NCBI GenBank assembly: GCA_025963725.1
Contig: JAOQAE010000006.1
Coordinates: forward strand, 1 to 64,000
DNA length: 64,000 bases
Reading direction: 5' to 3'
Source: Bacteroidota bacterium
GTDB lineage: Bacteria; Bacteroidota; Bacteroidia; 2-12-FULL-35-15
The notes below the pieces were generated by a model. The model made no database searches and was not told the DNA's origin. It worked only from the letters and a program-made list of their open reading frames with translations. This document shows positions 36,027 through 45,156 of this stretch, in pieces. The stretch's first letter is position 1; each line of letters starts with the position of its first letter. The translations under genes and the position numbers were made by a program.

Positions 36027-39000
36027 TTACAACAGGGGTAAATAAATAAAAAATTCTGTGCCCTTTCCTGGTTCGCTCTGAACTTCGATAAAGCCCTTGT
36101 GGTTCTCGACGATCTTTTTACACAGGGCCAGCCCGATGCCCGTTCCTGAATAGGCCTGGTTGCCATGAAGCCTTTTGAAAATAGTGAATACCTGGCCCGC
36201 ATACTGCTGCTCGAAGCCGATCCCATTGTCCTTGAAGATCAGTTCCACATAAGCGGCCTCCGGAAGAATATCGGGATGCTTCGGCATTTCTCCGGGTTCG
36301 ATCATCCGCGACGTAATTGTGATGCGCGGCTTCTTTTCAGAGAACTTAATGGAGTTGCCGATGAGGTTGGAAAAAAGCTGGTTGAGCTGCAAAGGCACGC
36401 CTTTTATTACCGGGAGCTTCGATGCTTTTATCACAGCGCCTTTCTCGGCGATCAGCAATTCGAAATCGGATTTCACATGGCTGAGGATCTTGTTCAGGTC
36501 GGTTTCCTCGAAGTGCTCATCGGTTTTGGAAAGCCTGCTGTAATTCAGCACCGCCCTGATGAGCTCCGACATCCGCTGTGCCGACGAATCAATTTTCTTA
36601 AAATATTTTTTAGCCTCCTGCTCGTTGTTCATGTGCCGCTGCACGAGCTCGGAGAAGGTCCTGATCTTCCGCAAGGGCTCCTGCAGATCGTGGCTGGCCA
36701 CATAGCTGAACGATTCCAGCTCCCTGTTGCTCCGCTCAAGCGCAAGGTTTTTCTCTTCCAGCATCCTGTTGGTGCTTTCCAGCTGTTCGGCAGCGTCAAC
36801 AATGGCAGTGTTATCGTGACTGATGAGCAGCACGCCATACACCTTGTCGTTACGGTCTTTCAGGGGAATGTAGAAATTTTCAAAATGCTTGGCAAGCACC
36901 GTTGAGCGGTATTTCGGATTGTGAACGGTTGTACCTTCAAGCGCTTTTTGGAGGTCGTGGTACATGCCGGAGGTCCGGGCTCCCGGAAACACATCCACGA
37001 TGAGCCTGCCTTTCACCTCTTCCGCTGTAACGTGGTAAAGCTCGGAGGCAGTGCGGTTGAGCGTTACATAACGCAGCTCGCTGTCGAGCACCACGATCAC
37101 ATCCACGGACGACTGAAGGATCGTATCCACAAATTCCTTTTGCTGCCGCAGCTCGCTGTTGCTTTTATTCAGCTCGGAGGTGCGCTCCAGCACTTTTCTT
37201 TCCAGCTCTTCCCTCGCCATTTTGCGTTCCTGTATATCGAGGGCCGAGCCGATGTAGCCCATAAATGCGCCACTGCTGTCGTACCGTGGCGTGCCTTCAT
37301 CAAGCACCCAGCGGTAGCTGCCTTCGGAATTCCGCAGCCGGAATTCGATTGAGAATTTTCTCCGCGCATCGAAGGCGGAATTATAGATCTCCATCCGCCG
37401 GCCGAGGTCATCCGGATGAATGCCTTTTGTCCAGCCTTCTCCAAATTCTTCTTCCACCTTTCTGCCGGTAAAATCGAGCCATCCTTTATTAAAGAAATCA
37501 TGCATCCGGTCGGTGCCGGAAGTCCAGATCATCACCGGCGCCGTATCCGCCAGCGTTTTAAAGCGGCGCTCACTTTCCTCCAGCTCGTGGATCATGGTTT
37601 TCTGCTCCGTTATGTCCAGCACGGTGCCGTACATTTTAAACGGCGATCCGTCTTCATCATACACGATCTTCCCGTTGAACCTTACCCAGTGCATGGATTC
37701 GTCGGGCCACACCACTCTTGCTTCATAAAAGAGCACGCCGCTTTGCATTGACCGTTGATGCGCCAGCTCGCGTGTGCGCCTGTCGTCGGGGTGGATGCGG
37801 TCGCTGAAGCTTGCCTGCACAAGCCCGGCGGTTTCTGTATAGCCGAAAATATGCGCGAGACGGTCGGAATAAATAAAGGTGGAAGCTTTTATGTTCCAGT
37901 CGAAAGTGCCCATCTGCGCGGCATCAATGGCCAGCCTTGTACGCTGCTCGTTCTCACGCAGCGCCTGCTCGAGCATGCGCGATTCGGTGATGTCCACCAC
38001 GGTGCCAATAAAACGCTCGGGCTTCTCCTGGTTGAAATATACCTTTCCTGTTGCGCGGATCCAGCGAACGCTTTGATCGTCGAAACGAATGATGCGGTAA
38101 GTAATATCGTAATTTCCTTTTCCACCCGGATCCAATGATTTCCTGATCTCTGCGAGCGCATACTCCCTGTCTTCCGGATAAATATGCTCAGTGAACACTT
38201 CAAAGCTTATTTCCTTCTCCGGCGGAAAGGCATAAATAGCGCGGCATTCATCGGACCAGTTGAGTTCCCCGGTCTGCGGGCTATAATCCCAGGTGCCCAG
38301 CTTTGTGGATTCGATCGCCATACGCAAACGCGCTTCACTCTCTTCCACTTTCTTCCTGTTTGCCACAAGGCCGGTGATCTCATCGGCAAGCGCCATCACT
38401 GCCGACACGGTTCCATCTTCCTCTTTCAGCGCTTCGTATACGAGCTTTACATATACCGTTTCATCTTTCCCATTACGATGAAGCACCACCGGGATCTCCT
38501 CGGCAACAAATCGCTGGCCGGTTTTAAACACATTATCGAGCAGCGCTTCAAAGCCCTGCCCCGCGGCATCTTTCAGCCCTTCGAACAAAGGCTTGTTCAG
38601 CATCTGCTCAGCGGTTTTGCCCCATACTTCGAGCATGCGCACATTGGCTGTTTCCACGATGTACTGCGGCCCGCGAAGAATAGCGATGGCTACAGGAGCC
38701 TGTATAAAGAGATTTGCAAGCTGCTTATCGCGTAAGGTCCTGAGCCGCTTATCCGAGAGCACAAGATCGGTTGTTTCGCGGATCGACAGCATCACGCCGC
38801 CGCTTTGGCCTTCTTCATTGAACACGGGGCTGATCGAAATTGAAAAATAGCATTCCTCGTCCCTGCCAAAACGGTTTATCATGAAAGGCTGGTTTACGAG
38901 GTTCCCCGATTCGCCCTTCACAAAGGCAGCTTCAAGGATATGCCCGACCCTGTTCCATACTTCAGGAAAGCCTTCTTTTCCTTTAGAGCCTAAGAGCGCA

Positions 39001-39260
39001 GGATGCTTGTTACCAAGCATTGCAGCATAAGCGTTATTATAGATCCTCACCATATCAGGGCCCCAGAGCACAAGGCATGCAAACGGAGAGCTGAGGCAGA
39101 TGTTAACTGCAGTGCGCAGGCTTTGCGGCCATGCTTCAATGGCACCAAGGGATGTATGGCTCCAGTCGTATGCACGGATGAGCTTCTCCATCTCTCCGCC
39201 GCCGCAAAGAAAACGAATGCCAGGCCCAGTGACCGCAGTATCCTCCTGTTGATCCATCAT
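36027..39260 (-). CDS. Multi-PAS sensor histidine kinase
   Basis: A 1077 aa kinase with no clear membrane segment, so probably cytoplasmic. The first ~800 residues hold about six PAS/PAC modules in tandem, for example GTWDYSPQTGELNWSDECRAIY, GTFDWNIKASTFIYSDRLAHIFGY and MIWTSGTDRMHDFFNKGWLDFTG with PAC ends such as FIGTVVDITE and MYGTVLDITEQK. A coiled coil leads to the HisKA box SYVASHDLQEPLRKI (His857), then the HATPase with N box NLIGNSIKFS, DNGIGFE and GTGIGLALCKKI. It follows a response regulator by 16 nt and a second kinase pair upstream. The signals are unknown; PAS modules may bind haem, flavin or small ligands. Confidence 0.93.
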   Translation of the reverse strand: MMDQQEDTAVTGPGIRFLCGGGEMEKLIRAYDWSHTSLGAIEAWPQSLRTAVNICLSSPFACLVLWGPDMVRIYNNAYAAMLGNKHPALLGSKGKEGFPEVWNRVGHILEAAFVKGESGNLVNQPFMINRFGRDEECYFSISISPVFNEEGQSGGVMLSIRETTDLVLSDKRLRTLRDKQLANLFIQAPVAIAILRGPQYIVETANVRMLEVWGKTAEQMLNKPLFEGLKDAAGQGFEALLDNVFKTGQRFVAEEIPVVLHRNGKDETVYVKLVYEALKEEDGTVSAVMALADEITGLVANRKKVEESEARLRMAIESTKLGTWDYSPQTGELNWSDECRAIYAFPPEKEISFEVFTEHIYPEDREYALAEIRKSLDPGGKGNYDITYRIIRFDDQSVRWIRATGKVYFNQEKPERFIGTVVDITESRMLEQALRENEQRTRLAIDAAQMGTFDWNIKASTFIYSDRLAHIFGYTETAGLVQASFSDRIHPDDRRTRELAHQRSMQSGVLFYEARVVWPDESMHWVRFNGKIVYDEDGSPFKMYGTVLDITEQKTMIHELEESERRFKTLADTAPVMIWTSGTDRMHDFFNKGWLDFTGRKVEEEFGEGWTKGIHPDDLGRRMEIYNSAFDARRKFSIEFRLRNSEGSYRWVLDEGTPRYDSSGAFMGYIGSALDIQERKMAREELERKVLERTSELNKSNSELRQQKEFVDTILQSSVDVIVVLDSELRYVTLNRTASELYHVTAEEVKGRLIVDVFPGARTSGMYHDLQKALEGTTVHNPKYRSTVLAKHFENFYIPLKDRNDKVYGVLLISHDNTAIVDAAEQLESTNRMLEEKNLALERSNRELESFSYVASHDLQEPLRKIRTFSELVQRHMNNEQEAKKYFKKIDSSAQRMSELIRAVLNYSRLSKTDEHFEETDLNKILSHVKSDFELLIAEKGAVIKASKLPVIKGVPLQLNQLFSNLIGNSIKFSEKKPRITITSRMIEPGEMPKHPDILPEAAYVELIFKDNGIGFEQQYAGQVFTIFKRLHGNQAYSGTGIGLALCKKIVENHKGFIEVQSEPGKGTEFFIYLPLL

Positions 39261-39276
39261 AAATTTTATACGTTGT

Positions 39277-39687
39277 TTATTTCCTCAGACAAAAATGCAA
39301 TGTCTTAGTAAGCTCTGCAACACTTGTCGGCTTTACAATAAAGCCTGAAGCCCCGAGCTCCTTGGTTGCAGCAACCGCCTCGGGATCGGCGGAAGTGGAA
39401 TACATGTAAACCGGAACGTCCTTCAGCCTGATGATCGTCCTGATCTGCTGCAGGCATTCATTTCCGTTCATGCGCGGCATGTTCATGTCAATAAAAATAT
39501 AATCGGGAGTATAGGTATTGCCATTCAGCACTTTCAGCGCTTCCACACCATCACTTGCATACCTGCAATTTATATCTTCTCCCATATCTTCCAGCGCCAT
39601 GCAAAAAATTTCCTGGTCGTCCGGATCATCGTCAATTAAAAAGCAATTCAACGTTTTTGAGGCCATAAGATCTCCGGTATTTTTCAT
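39277..39687 (-). CDS. Single-domain response regulator (Rcp1-like)
   Basis: A 136 aa receiver domain with no output domain. The acidic pocket is IDDDPDDQEIF, the phospho-acceptor Asp is in YIFIDMNMPRMNG, and the switch Ser/Thr and Lys are in MYSTSADPEAV and FIVKPTSVAEL. The DDDPDDQE start is typical of receivers paired with phytochrome-like or PAS kinases. It lies directly before the 1077 aa kinase gene and probably serves it in a phosphorelay or as a diffusible output. ATG 39687 was used; an internal Met at residue 8 could also start it. Confidence 0.92.
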   Translation of the reverse strand: MKNTGDLMASKTLNCFLIDDDPDDQEIFCMALEDMGEDINCRYASDGVEALKVLNGNTYTPDYIFIDMNMPRMNGNECLQQIRTIIRLKDVPVYMYSTSADPEAVAATKELGASGFIVKPTSVAELTKTLHFCLRK

Positions 39688-39802
39688 TTACCTGTTTTCA
39701 AATTTAAATGAAAAAAACACCTGAATTACAGGCACTATTTTTGACAAAACGAATTATTTTAAAATGGGGAAAATATTCCGCAGGCGCCTGTTCATGCGAC
39801 CT

Positions 39803-42136
39803 TCAGATTACCGGCAGGTAGATATAAAATGCTGTTCCCGCATGCGGCTCACTTTTCACAAAAATGTGTCCGCCGTGATGCTCAACTATCTTTTTTACGA
39901 TCGCCAATCCTATTCCTGCCCCGGGATATTGCCTCGACGTTTGCAGGCGGCGGAACATCCGGAACACCTGGTCGGCATACTTCTGCTCAAAGCCGATCCC
40001 GTTATCCTTAAACACCAGCTCCAGGTATTTATCAGCGCCTGAATTACCCGACTGGCGGATGTCGCTAAAGATCACCCGCGACAGGATCGTTATGGATGGC
40101 TCCTTATCGGAGAATTTCAGCGCATTGCTCAGGAGGCATGCAAAAAGCTGCTTCAGCTGCGCGGGATCGCCTTTCACGGAAAGCAGGCGGCTGCAGCTGA
40201 CCTTCGCGGCCTTTTCCCTGATCAGCGGCTGGAATTCCTTTTTCACATCTTTCAGGATGGCATTGAGACTGACCTTTGTGAACGACTGCTCATTTGCAGA
40301 TAAGCGGCTGTAGCTTAAAACAGCCTGCACGAGGTCCGACATCGACCTGGCGGAATGAATAATATTTTCGGTGTATTCCTTTATCCGCTCCGGCCTGTCG
40401 ATGTGCTTCCGGATCATGCCGGAAAAAACCTGGATCTTTCTCAACGGCTCCTGCAGGTCGTGATTGGCAATGTACCTGAACGAGGCCAGCTCGCGGTTAT
40501 TCTTTTCGAGCACGCTGTTCTTTTCCTCGAGCTTTTTATTTGCAGCGATCAACCGTTCGGATGCTTCCACCACGGGCGTGTTGTCATGCGTGATGAGCAA
40601 TACGCCGTACACCTTATCATTACTGTCCCTGAGCGGAAAGATGAACACTTCGTAATAGCCTTTCAGGATAAAGGACCGGTAATTAAAGTCGTGCATGCCT
40701 TCTCCCTTCAGCGCGTTCTTAAGGTCGCGGTACAAGCCCGATCTAACCGCCTGCGGGAACACTTCGCGGATAGGCTGCCCGATCAGCCTTTCTTTCTTCT
40801 TCTTAAAAGCGATGAGTGCCCGCTCATTTACGATCACAAAACGAAGCTTTGTATCGAGCACGGCAATGTTATCCATGGAAGCATTGATCACGCTTTCCGA
40901 AAGCTCCTTCTGGCGGATGAGCAATTCGTTGTTGAGCATAAGCTCCCTTGTGCGTTCCTTTACTTTCTTTTCCAGCCGCTCTTCAAGCGTTTTCTGGTCG
41001 GTCACATCCAGCGCTGTACCGTACATCCTGCAGGGGTTGCGCTTTTCATCAAATATGATCCTTCCGCTGAATTTCACCCAGCGCAAACTTCCATCGGGCC
41101 GGATAATCCGCGCCTCATAAAACATGATCCCGGTGCGCATGGCTTCTTCTATCGCATGGATCCGGATCTTTTTATCCCCGGGATGAATGGCGCGGGTAAA
41201 CTCCTTATAGCTGATGCCTGTTTTTTTCCGGTAGCCATAGATCTTCGCCAGTTTTTCGGAGCAGATGAATTCGCGGGTGTTCATGTTCCATTCAAAGGTG
41301 CCTGTTTCTGCCGCATCGATAGCAAGCTTCAGCCGTGTTTCACTTTCCTCCGATCTTTTCCGCAGGCGCACCTGTTCGGAAACATCGTAGCCAAACACGA
41401 GGATCCCGCTGCATTCATTGTTAGCGTTAATAATGGGCTTGTAGATGAAATTCAGGTACACCTTTTCCGGGATGCCTTTTCCTTTATTGAAATACACGGG
41501 GATCTCGCGGCCGGTATACGTACGCTTCCGCTGGTATACCTTGTCGAGCAATTCGTAAACGCCCTGGCCTTCCAGCTCGGGCAACGCAGCCCTGATCTCT
41601 TTTCCTTTCAGTTCACGGTCGCCGGTGAGCTCTTTGTAATCGGGATTGATAAGCTGAAATACATGCGAAGGTCCTTTGAGCACACAGAAGATGCCCGGGG
41701 CCTGCATAAAAAAATCGCAGAGGGCCTGGTGCTCCAGCGGCAGTGTGTCATCCATCTCCTCGCTGAGCTGCTTCATCTCATCGGCGGCCGGGGATTTTAT
41801 TGCTTCGCTGAGCTGTTGAAGAAGCAGGCTCAGGCGGAGGGAAACCTCCTCTATTTCACGATAGATCGCCCGGCATTTTTCATGATCTTTTTTTTCCTTT
41901 TCACCTGAAAGGTCGGTAAGCCTGTTATGCAATTCGGTATGCGCCCTTTCGAGCGAATGCACTTCGGGGATATGGCGGTACTGAAAAATTCCCGTAGTGT
42001 ACAGCCATTTACCCAGGGAGCAGTCATAGTGACGGCATGCCAGCGAATCATCCTTCTTTCCTTCAAATAAGAATGAATGCAGGCTGTTCCTCAACCGCAA
42101 ATGATTCTCATTTTCAATCGCCAGATCGATGTCCAT
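39803..42136 (-). CDS. Sensor histidine kinase with N-terminal CZB-like zinc-binding domain and PAS modules
   Basis: A 777 aa kinase. Residues ~1-115 match the chemoreceptor zinc-binding (CZB) pattern: an early His (NSLHSFLF), the core CRHYDCSLGKWLY with its CxLGKW signature, and later His residues in VHSLERAHTELHNRL. Two or three PAS/PAC modules follow (GTFEWNMNTREFICSEKLAKIYGY, MYGTALDVTDQK). The HisKA box is YIANHDLQEPLRKI (His559), and the HATPase carries LLSNALKFS, DNGIGFE and GAGIGLAIVKKI. Zinc or redox (HOCl) sensing is known for CZB domains in other proteins; its use here is inferred. It follows a response regulator by 35 nt. Confidence 0.9.
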   Translation of the reverse strand: MDIDLAIENENHLRLRNSLHSFLFEGKKDDSLACRHYDCSLGKWLYTTGIFQYRHIPEVHSLERAHTELHNRLTDLSGEKEKKDHEKCRAIYREIEEVSLRLSLLLQQLSEAIKSPAADEMKQLSEEMDDTLPLEHQALCDFFMQAPGIFCVLKGPSHVFQLINPDYKELTGDRELKGKEIRAALPELEGQGVYELLDKVYQRKRTYTGREIPVYFNKGKGIPEKVYLNFIYKPIINANNECSGILVFGYDVSEQVRLRKRSEESETRLKLAIDAAETGTFEWNMNTREFICSEKLAKIYGYRKKTGISYKEFTRAIHPGDKKIRIHAIEEAMRTGIMFYEARIIRPDGSLRWVKFSGRIIFDEKRNPCRMYGTALDVTDQKTLEERLEKKVKERTRELMLNNELLIRQKELSESVINASMDNIAVLDTKLRFVIVNERALIAFKKKKERLIGQPIREVFPQAVRSGLYRDLKNALKGEGMHDFNYRSFILKGYYEVFIFPLRDSNDKVYGVLLITHDNTPVVEASERLIAANKKLEEKNSVLEKNNRELASFRYIANHDLQEPLRKIQVFSGMIRKHIDRPERIKEYTENIIHSARSMSDLVQAVLSYSRLSANEQSFTKVSLNAILKDVKKEFQPLIREKAAKVSCSRLLSVKGDPAQLKQLFACLLSNALKFSDKEPSITILSRVIFSDIRQSGNSGADKYLELVFKDNGIGFEQKYADQVFRMFRRLQTSRQYPGAGIGLAIVKKIVEHHGGHIFVKSEPHAGTAFYIYLPVI

Positions 42137-42171
42137 TTCTTTAGTTTAAAAAATGCAAAGCGGGAGTGCAG

Positions 42172-42582
42172 CTACTTTACAGGGTGCGCCTGCTTTTCCT
42201 TTGTAAAAATAGTGGAGAGCAAGGCCGTCAGGTCGGCAATATTGCTGGGCTTCACAATAAAGTCGCGGGCGCCCAGCTGTTTTGTAAGCTTCATAGTATC
42301 GGGATCGGCCGTAGTGGAGTACATGAATACGGGAATATGATCGAGTTCACCTCTTGCTTTGATCCTTCTCAGGCATTCTATGCCGTCCATCCGCGGCATG
42401 TTCACATCCAGGAAAATAAGATCGGGAATATAAGATCCGCGAGAGAGCTTCTCGAGCGCATCCACGCCGTCACAGGCAAATGAGCAGGTAATACTGTCGT
42501 CTATTTCTTCGACTATTATAGAGAAGATCTTCTGATCGTCAACATCATCATCAATCAAAAAACATTGCAGGGAAGGTTTCAT
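42172..42582 (-). CDS. Single-domain response regulator
   Basis: A 136 aa receiver (from ATG 42582, MKPSLQCFLIDDDVDDQKIF; the frame extends seven codons upstream, through an alternative start). The acidic triad is in LIDDDVDDQ, the phospho-acceptor Asp in LIFLDVNMPRMDG, and the switch residues in MYSTTADPDTM and FIVKPSNIADL. It is close in sequence to the regulator at 39277-39687, which points to a duplicated RR-HK pair. It is the first gene of the four-gene signalling array. Confidence 0.92.
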   Translation of the reverse strand: MKPSLQCFLIDDDVDDQKIFSIIVEEIDDSITCSFACDGVDALEKLSRGSYIPDLIFLDVNMPRMDGIECLRRIKARGELDHIPVFMYSTTADPDTMKLTKQLGARDFIVKPSNIADLTALLSTIFTKEKQAHPVK

Positions 42583-42775
42583 GTTTTTGGAATTTAAGTA
42601 CAATTAACTTGAAGCGTAAGCGGGGTAGATTCTAAATCGATTTATGAAAAAAACATGCCATTCGTAGACGAATTCGGGGATTTCATCGACAAATTTATTT
42701 TATTTAAAATATAAATTATTTTTTTAACGCGGATTACCGGCAGGAGAAATCACAGGGCAAAGCTTATAGAAATAA

Positions 42776-42803
42776 AAAAACCGCCCTTGAAGGCGGTTTT
42801 TCG
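42776..42803 (-). terminator. Terminator of the glutamate dehydrogenase gene
   Basis: AAAAACCGCC (42776-42785) pairs with GGCGGTTTTT (42792-42801) around CTTGAA, giving a T tract on the minus strand. It lies 19 nt after the stop. Confidence 0.85.
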
Positions 42804-42821
42804 TATGAATAAAAAGTATGA

Positions 42822-44099
42822 TTAATAGATCCCTTTTGCTTTGATCCCGAATTCTACTTTTTTCAAGGCAGTGATGTAGGCAGCGATCCTCATTGTTGTT
42901 TTGTATTGCTGCCCGTTGTTCCATACATGCTCAAATGCATTGCTCATGCAGGCATCGTGCTTGGCATTCACTTCATCTTCCGACCAGTAGTAGCCGTAGT
43001 TGTTCTGCACCCACTCGAAGTAGGAAACAGTAACGCCGCCGCCATTCGCAAGGATATCCGGAACCACGATGATCCCTTTTTCCTGGAGGATGGAATCCGC
43101 TTCAGGCGTTGTAGGGCCGTTAGCGCCTTCAACGATCAGCTTCGCTTTTACGCCGTGTGCGATCTCTTCTGTAATTACATTCTGCAAAGCTGCAGGCACC
43201 AGCACGTCTACATTCGCGGTAAGCAGCTCGGATGGCTTGATCTCCACGCCGCCGGTAAATCCTTTCAGCACGCCGGTATTTCCTTTTGCATAGTCGAGCG
43301 CAGCTTTGATATCAATTCCTTTTTCGTTCCAGATGGTTGCGGTATGATCCCCGATAGCGCAGATCATGATGCCCTGCTCATTGAGCAAACGTGCAGCATG
43401 CGATCCTACATTACCGAAGCCCTGTACTGCACAGGTCACCTTTTTAGGGTCGAGGTTCATTTTTTTCAATGCGGCAAGCGTCGATACCATAACGCCTCTT
43501 CCGGTTGCGGCATCGCGCCCTAATGAGCCACCCATTCCAACCGGCTTACCGGTAGTAACGCCCGGGAAATTTCCGCGGTGCACTTTGTTGTATGCTTCAA
43601 CGAGCCATGCCATTTCGCGGCCGCTGGTTCCCATATCGGGTGCAGGAATATCCGTGGACGGGCCGAATACATCAGCCATTGCGATAGTGTATGCTTTTGT
43701 AAGACGCTCCAGCTCGCCAACGCTCATCTTGCGCGGGTCGCACTTGATGCCGCCTTTAGCGCCTCCGTAAGGAAGGTTGGCAACGGCACATTTGAATGTC
43801 ATCCATGCCGACAGCGCTTTCACCTCATCATCGTTCACATCCATCGCGTAACGGATCCCGCCTTTGGAGGGCCCTAATACGGTGGAGTGGATCGTCCTGA
43901 ACCCTTCAAACACCTCAATTTTACCATTGTCCATCATTACAGGGATGCTAACCTTCACCTGCTTCTGCGGATTTCTTAAAATATTTGCAACGTCATCTGA
44001 TAAACCATAAATTTTGGCAGCAACATCAAGTCTGGCTAAAACTGCATCAAACATACTATCGTGTTGTTCTGCTGTTGTGGTGTTTGTTTTTGTCGTCAT
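42822..44099 (-). CDS. Glu/Leu/Phe/Val family dehydrogenase (probable glutamate dehydrogenase)
   Basis: A 425 aa NAD(P)-dependent amino-acid dehydrogenase that interconverts glutamate and 2-oxoglutarate plus ammonium in the closest relatives. The catalytic segment is NLPYGGAKGGIKCDP (Lys in GGAKGG), preceded by GPSKGGIRYAMDV. The Rossmann domain has VQGFGNVGSHAARLL, and the product ends GIKAKGIY. Length and the TDIPAPDMGTSGREMAWL segment fit the hexameric ~420 aa GDH subgroup. NAD versus NADP preference cannot be assigned. It is a single gene with its own terminator. Confidence 0.92.
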   Translation of the reverse strand: MTTKTNTTTAEQHDSMFDAVLARLDVAAKIYGLSDDVANILRNPQKQVKVSIPVMMDNGKIEVFEGFRTIHSTVLGPSKGGIRYAMDVNDDEVKALSAWMTFKCAVANLPYGGAKGGIKCDPRKMSVGELERLTKAYTIAMADVFGPSTDIPAPDMGTSGREMAWLVEAYNKVHRGNFPGVTTGKPVGMGGSLGRDAATGRGVMVSTLAALKKMNLDPKKVTCAVQGFGNVGSHAARLLNEQGIMICAIGDHTATIWNEKGIDIKAALDYAKGNTGVLKGFTGGVEIKPSELLTANVDVLVPAALQNVITEEIAHGVKAKLIVEGANGPTTPEADSILQEKGIIVVPDILANGGGVTVSYFEWVQNNYGYYWSEDEVNAKHDACMSNAFEHVWNNGQQYKTTMRIAAYITALKKVEFGIKAKGIY

Positions 44100-44322
44100 A
44101 ATTTTATTGTTAAGTTCCCGTCCAAGGAGGCGGAAATCATGTTTAAGGTCTGCGAATTTAAAAAAAATAATAAACTAAGCGAAACGGAATCGCTAAATAT
44201 GGCTTTTGCTTCGCTTAATTGCGCTTATTTCATTCATTTTTATCTTTTTTCAGCGCGAGCCACACTTTTATCAGCAACCGCTCCTTCTCCGTCCCACGAC
44301 AAAATATGTATGCCGTATCATG

Positions 44323-45135
44323 CTAAAGCCTGTACAGGTAAAGATAGGTGAACACGAACGGGATCGCCATCAGCAGGCTGTCGAAACGGTCGAGGATGCC
44401 GCCATGCCCCGGAAGCAGCCTGCCCGAGTCCTTTACATTGAGGCTCCGCTTGTACAGCGATTCAACAAGATCGCCAAGTGTGCCGATCACTATAAGAATA
44501 CTGGCGATAATGAACCAGTCCATGCGGGAAATGCTCTGGTACCATCCCGAAATAACCCAGGTGATGAGGTAAGCGATGATGGCTCCGCCGATGCTTCCTT
44601 CCCATGACTTGCCGGGAGACACGCGCGGAAATAATTTATGTTTTCCGAATGCCGATCCGGCAAGGTATGCGCCCGAATCGTTGCTCCAGAGGATGAACCA
44701 GCAGCCGAACAGGATCTCGTAGCTGTACGCGCCGCTGATGGTAAGGATATGGTGCAACAACGAGAACGGCAGCGCTACGTAAAAGATCCCCAGCAGGGTG
44801 TATGCAATGTTACCGAATGGATTTTCCTTTTTCCGGAACAGCTCAAGAATAAACACAAGAAAAAAAACGGGAATGAGAAGCGCGAGCGAGCGGAGATCGT
44901 GATCCCCGAAAGAAACATAGGCATTCGCTGCAAATAAGAAAGCGCCTGTAACGGTGCCTGCGATCTTCTGCGGCTTGTTGCCCGCTTTTTCGCTGAGGGT
45001 GTAAAATTCCCAGAGGCCGAGAATGGTGATCACAAAAAATAAAAGGAAGAATGTAAGATGGCTGAACCATGTGGCGCTTAACAGCACTGCTACAAACGCT
45101 CCGGCGGTAAGTGCCCTTTTTAGAAAATTGCTCAC
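44323..45135 (-). CDS. cdsA: Phosphatidate cytidylyltransferase
   Basis: Makes CDP-diacylglycerol from phosphatidate and CTP in the inner membrane, the branch point to phospholipids. The 270 aa product starts at GTG 45135. It has about seven hydrophobic segments and the complete family signature: GKHKLFPRVSPGKSWEGSIGG, then SLYKRSLNVKDSGRLLPGHGG followed by ILDRFDSL. Upstream on the same strand is the LUD gene; ftsH and rsfS follow further upstream, an arrangement seen in other Bacteroidota. Confidence 0.94.
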   Translation of the reverse strand: MSNFLKRALTAGAFVAVLLSATWFSHLTFFLLFFVITILGLWEFYTLSEKAGNKPQKIAGTVTGAFLFAANAYVSFGDHDLRSLALLIPVFFLVFILELFRKKENPFGNIAYTLLGIFYVALPFSLLHHILTISGAYSYEILFGCWFILWSNDSGAYLAGSAFGKHKLFPRVSPGKSWEGSIGGAIIAYLITWVISGWYQSISRMDWFIIASILIVIGTLGDLVESLYKRSLNVKDSGRLLPGHGGILDRFDSLLMAIPFVFTYLYLYRL

Positions 45136-45156
45136 GAATGTTTTTGTATCGTTTCG

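Noticed and set aside
40355-41908. Long ORF (517 codons) opposite the CZB kinase
   Set aside because: A GC-frame shadow of the kinase gene; the sequence has no conserved motifs, whereas the kinase on the other strand has all of its boxes.
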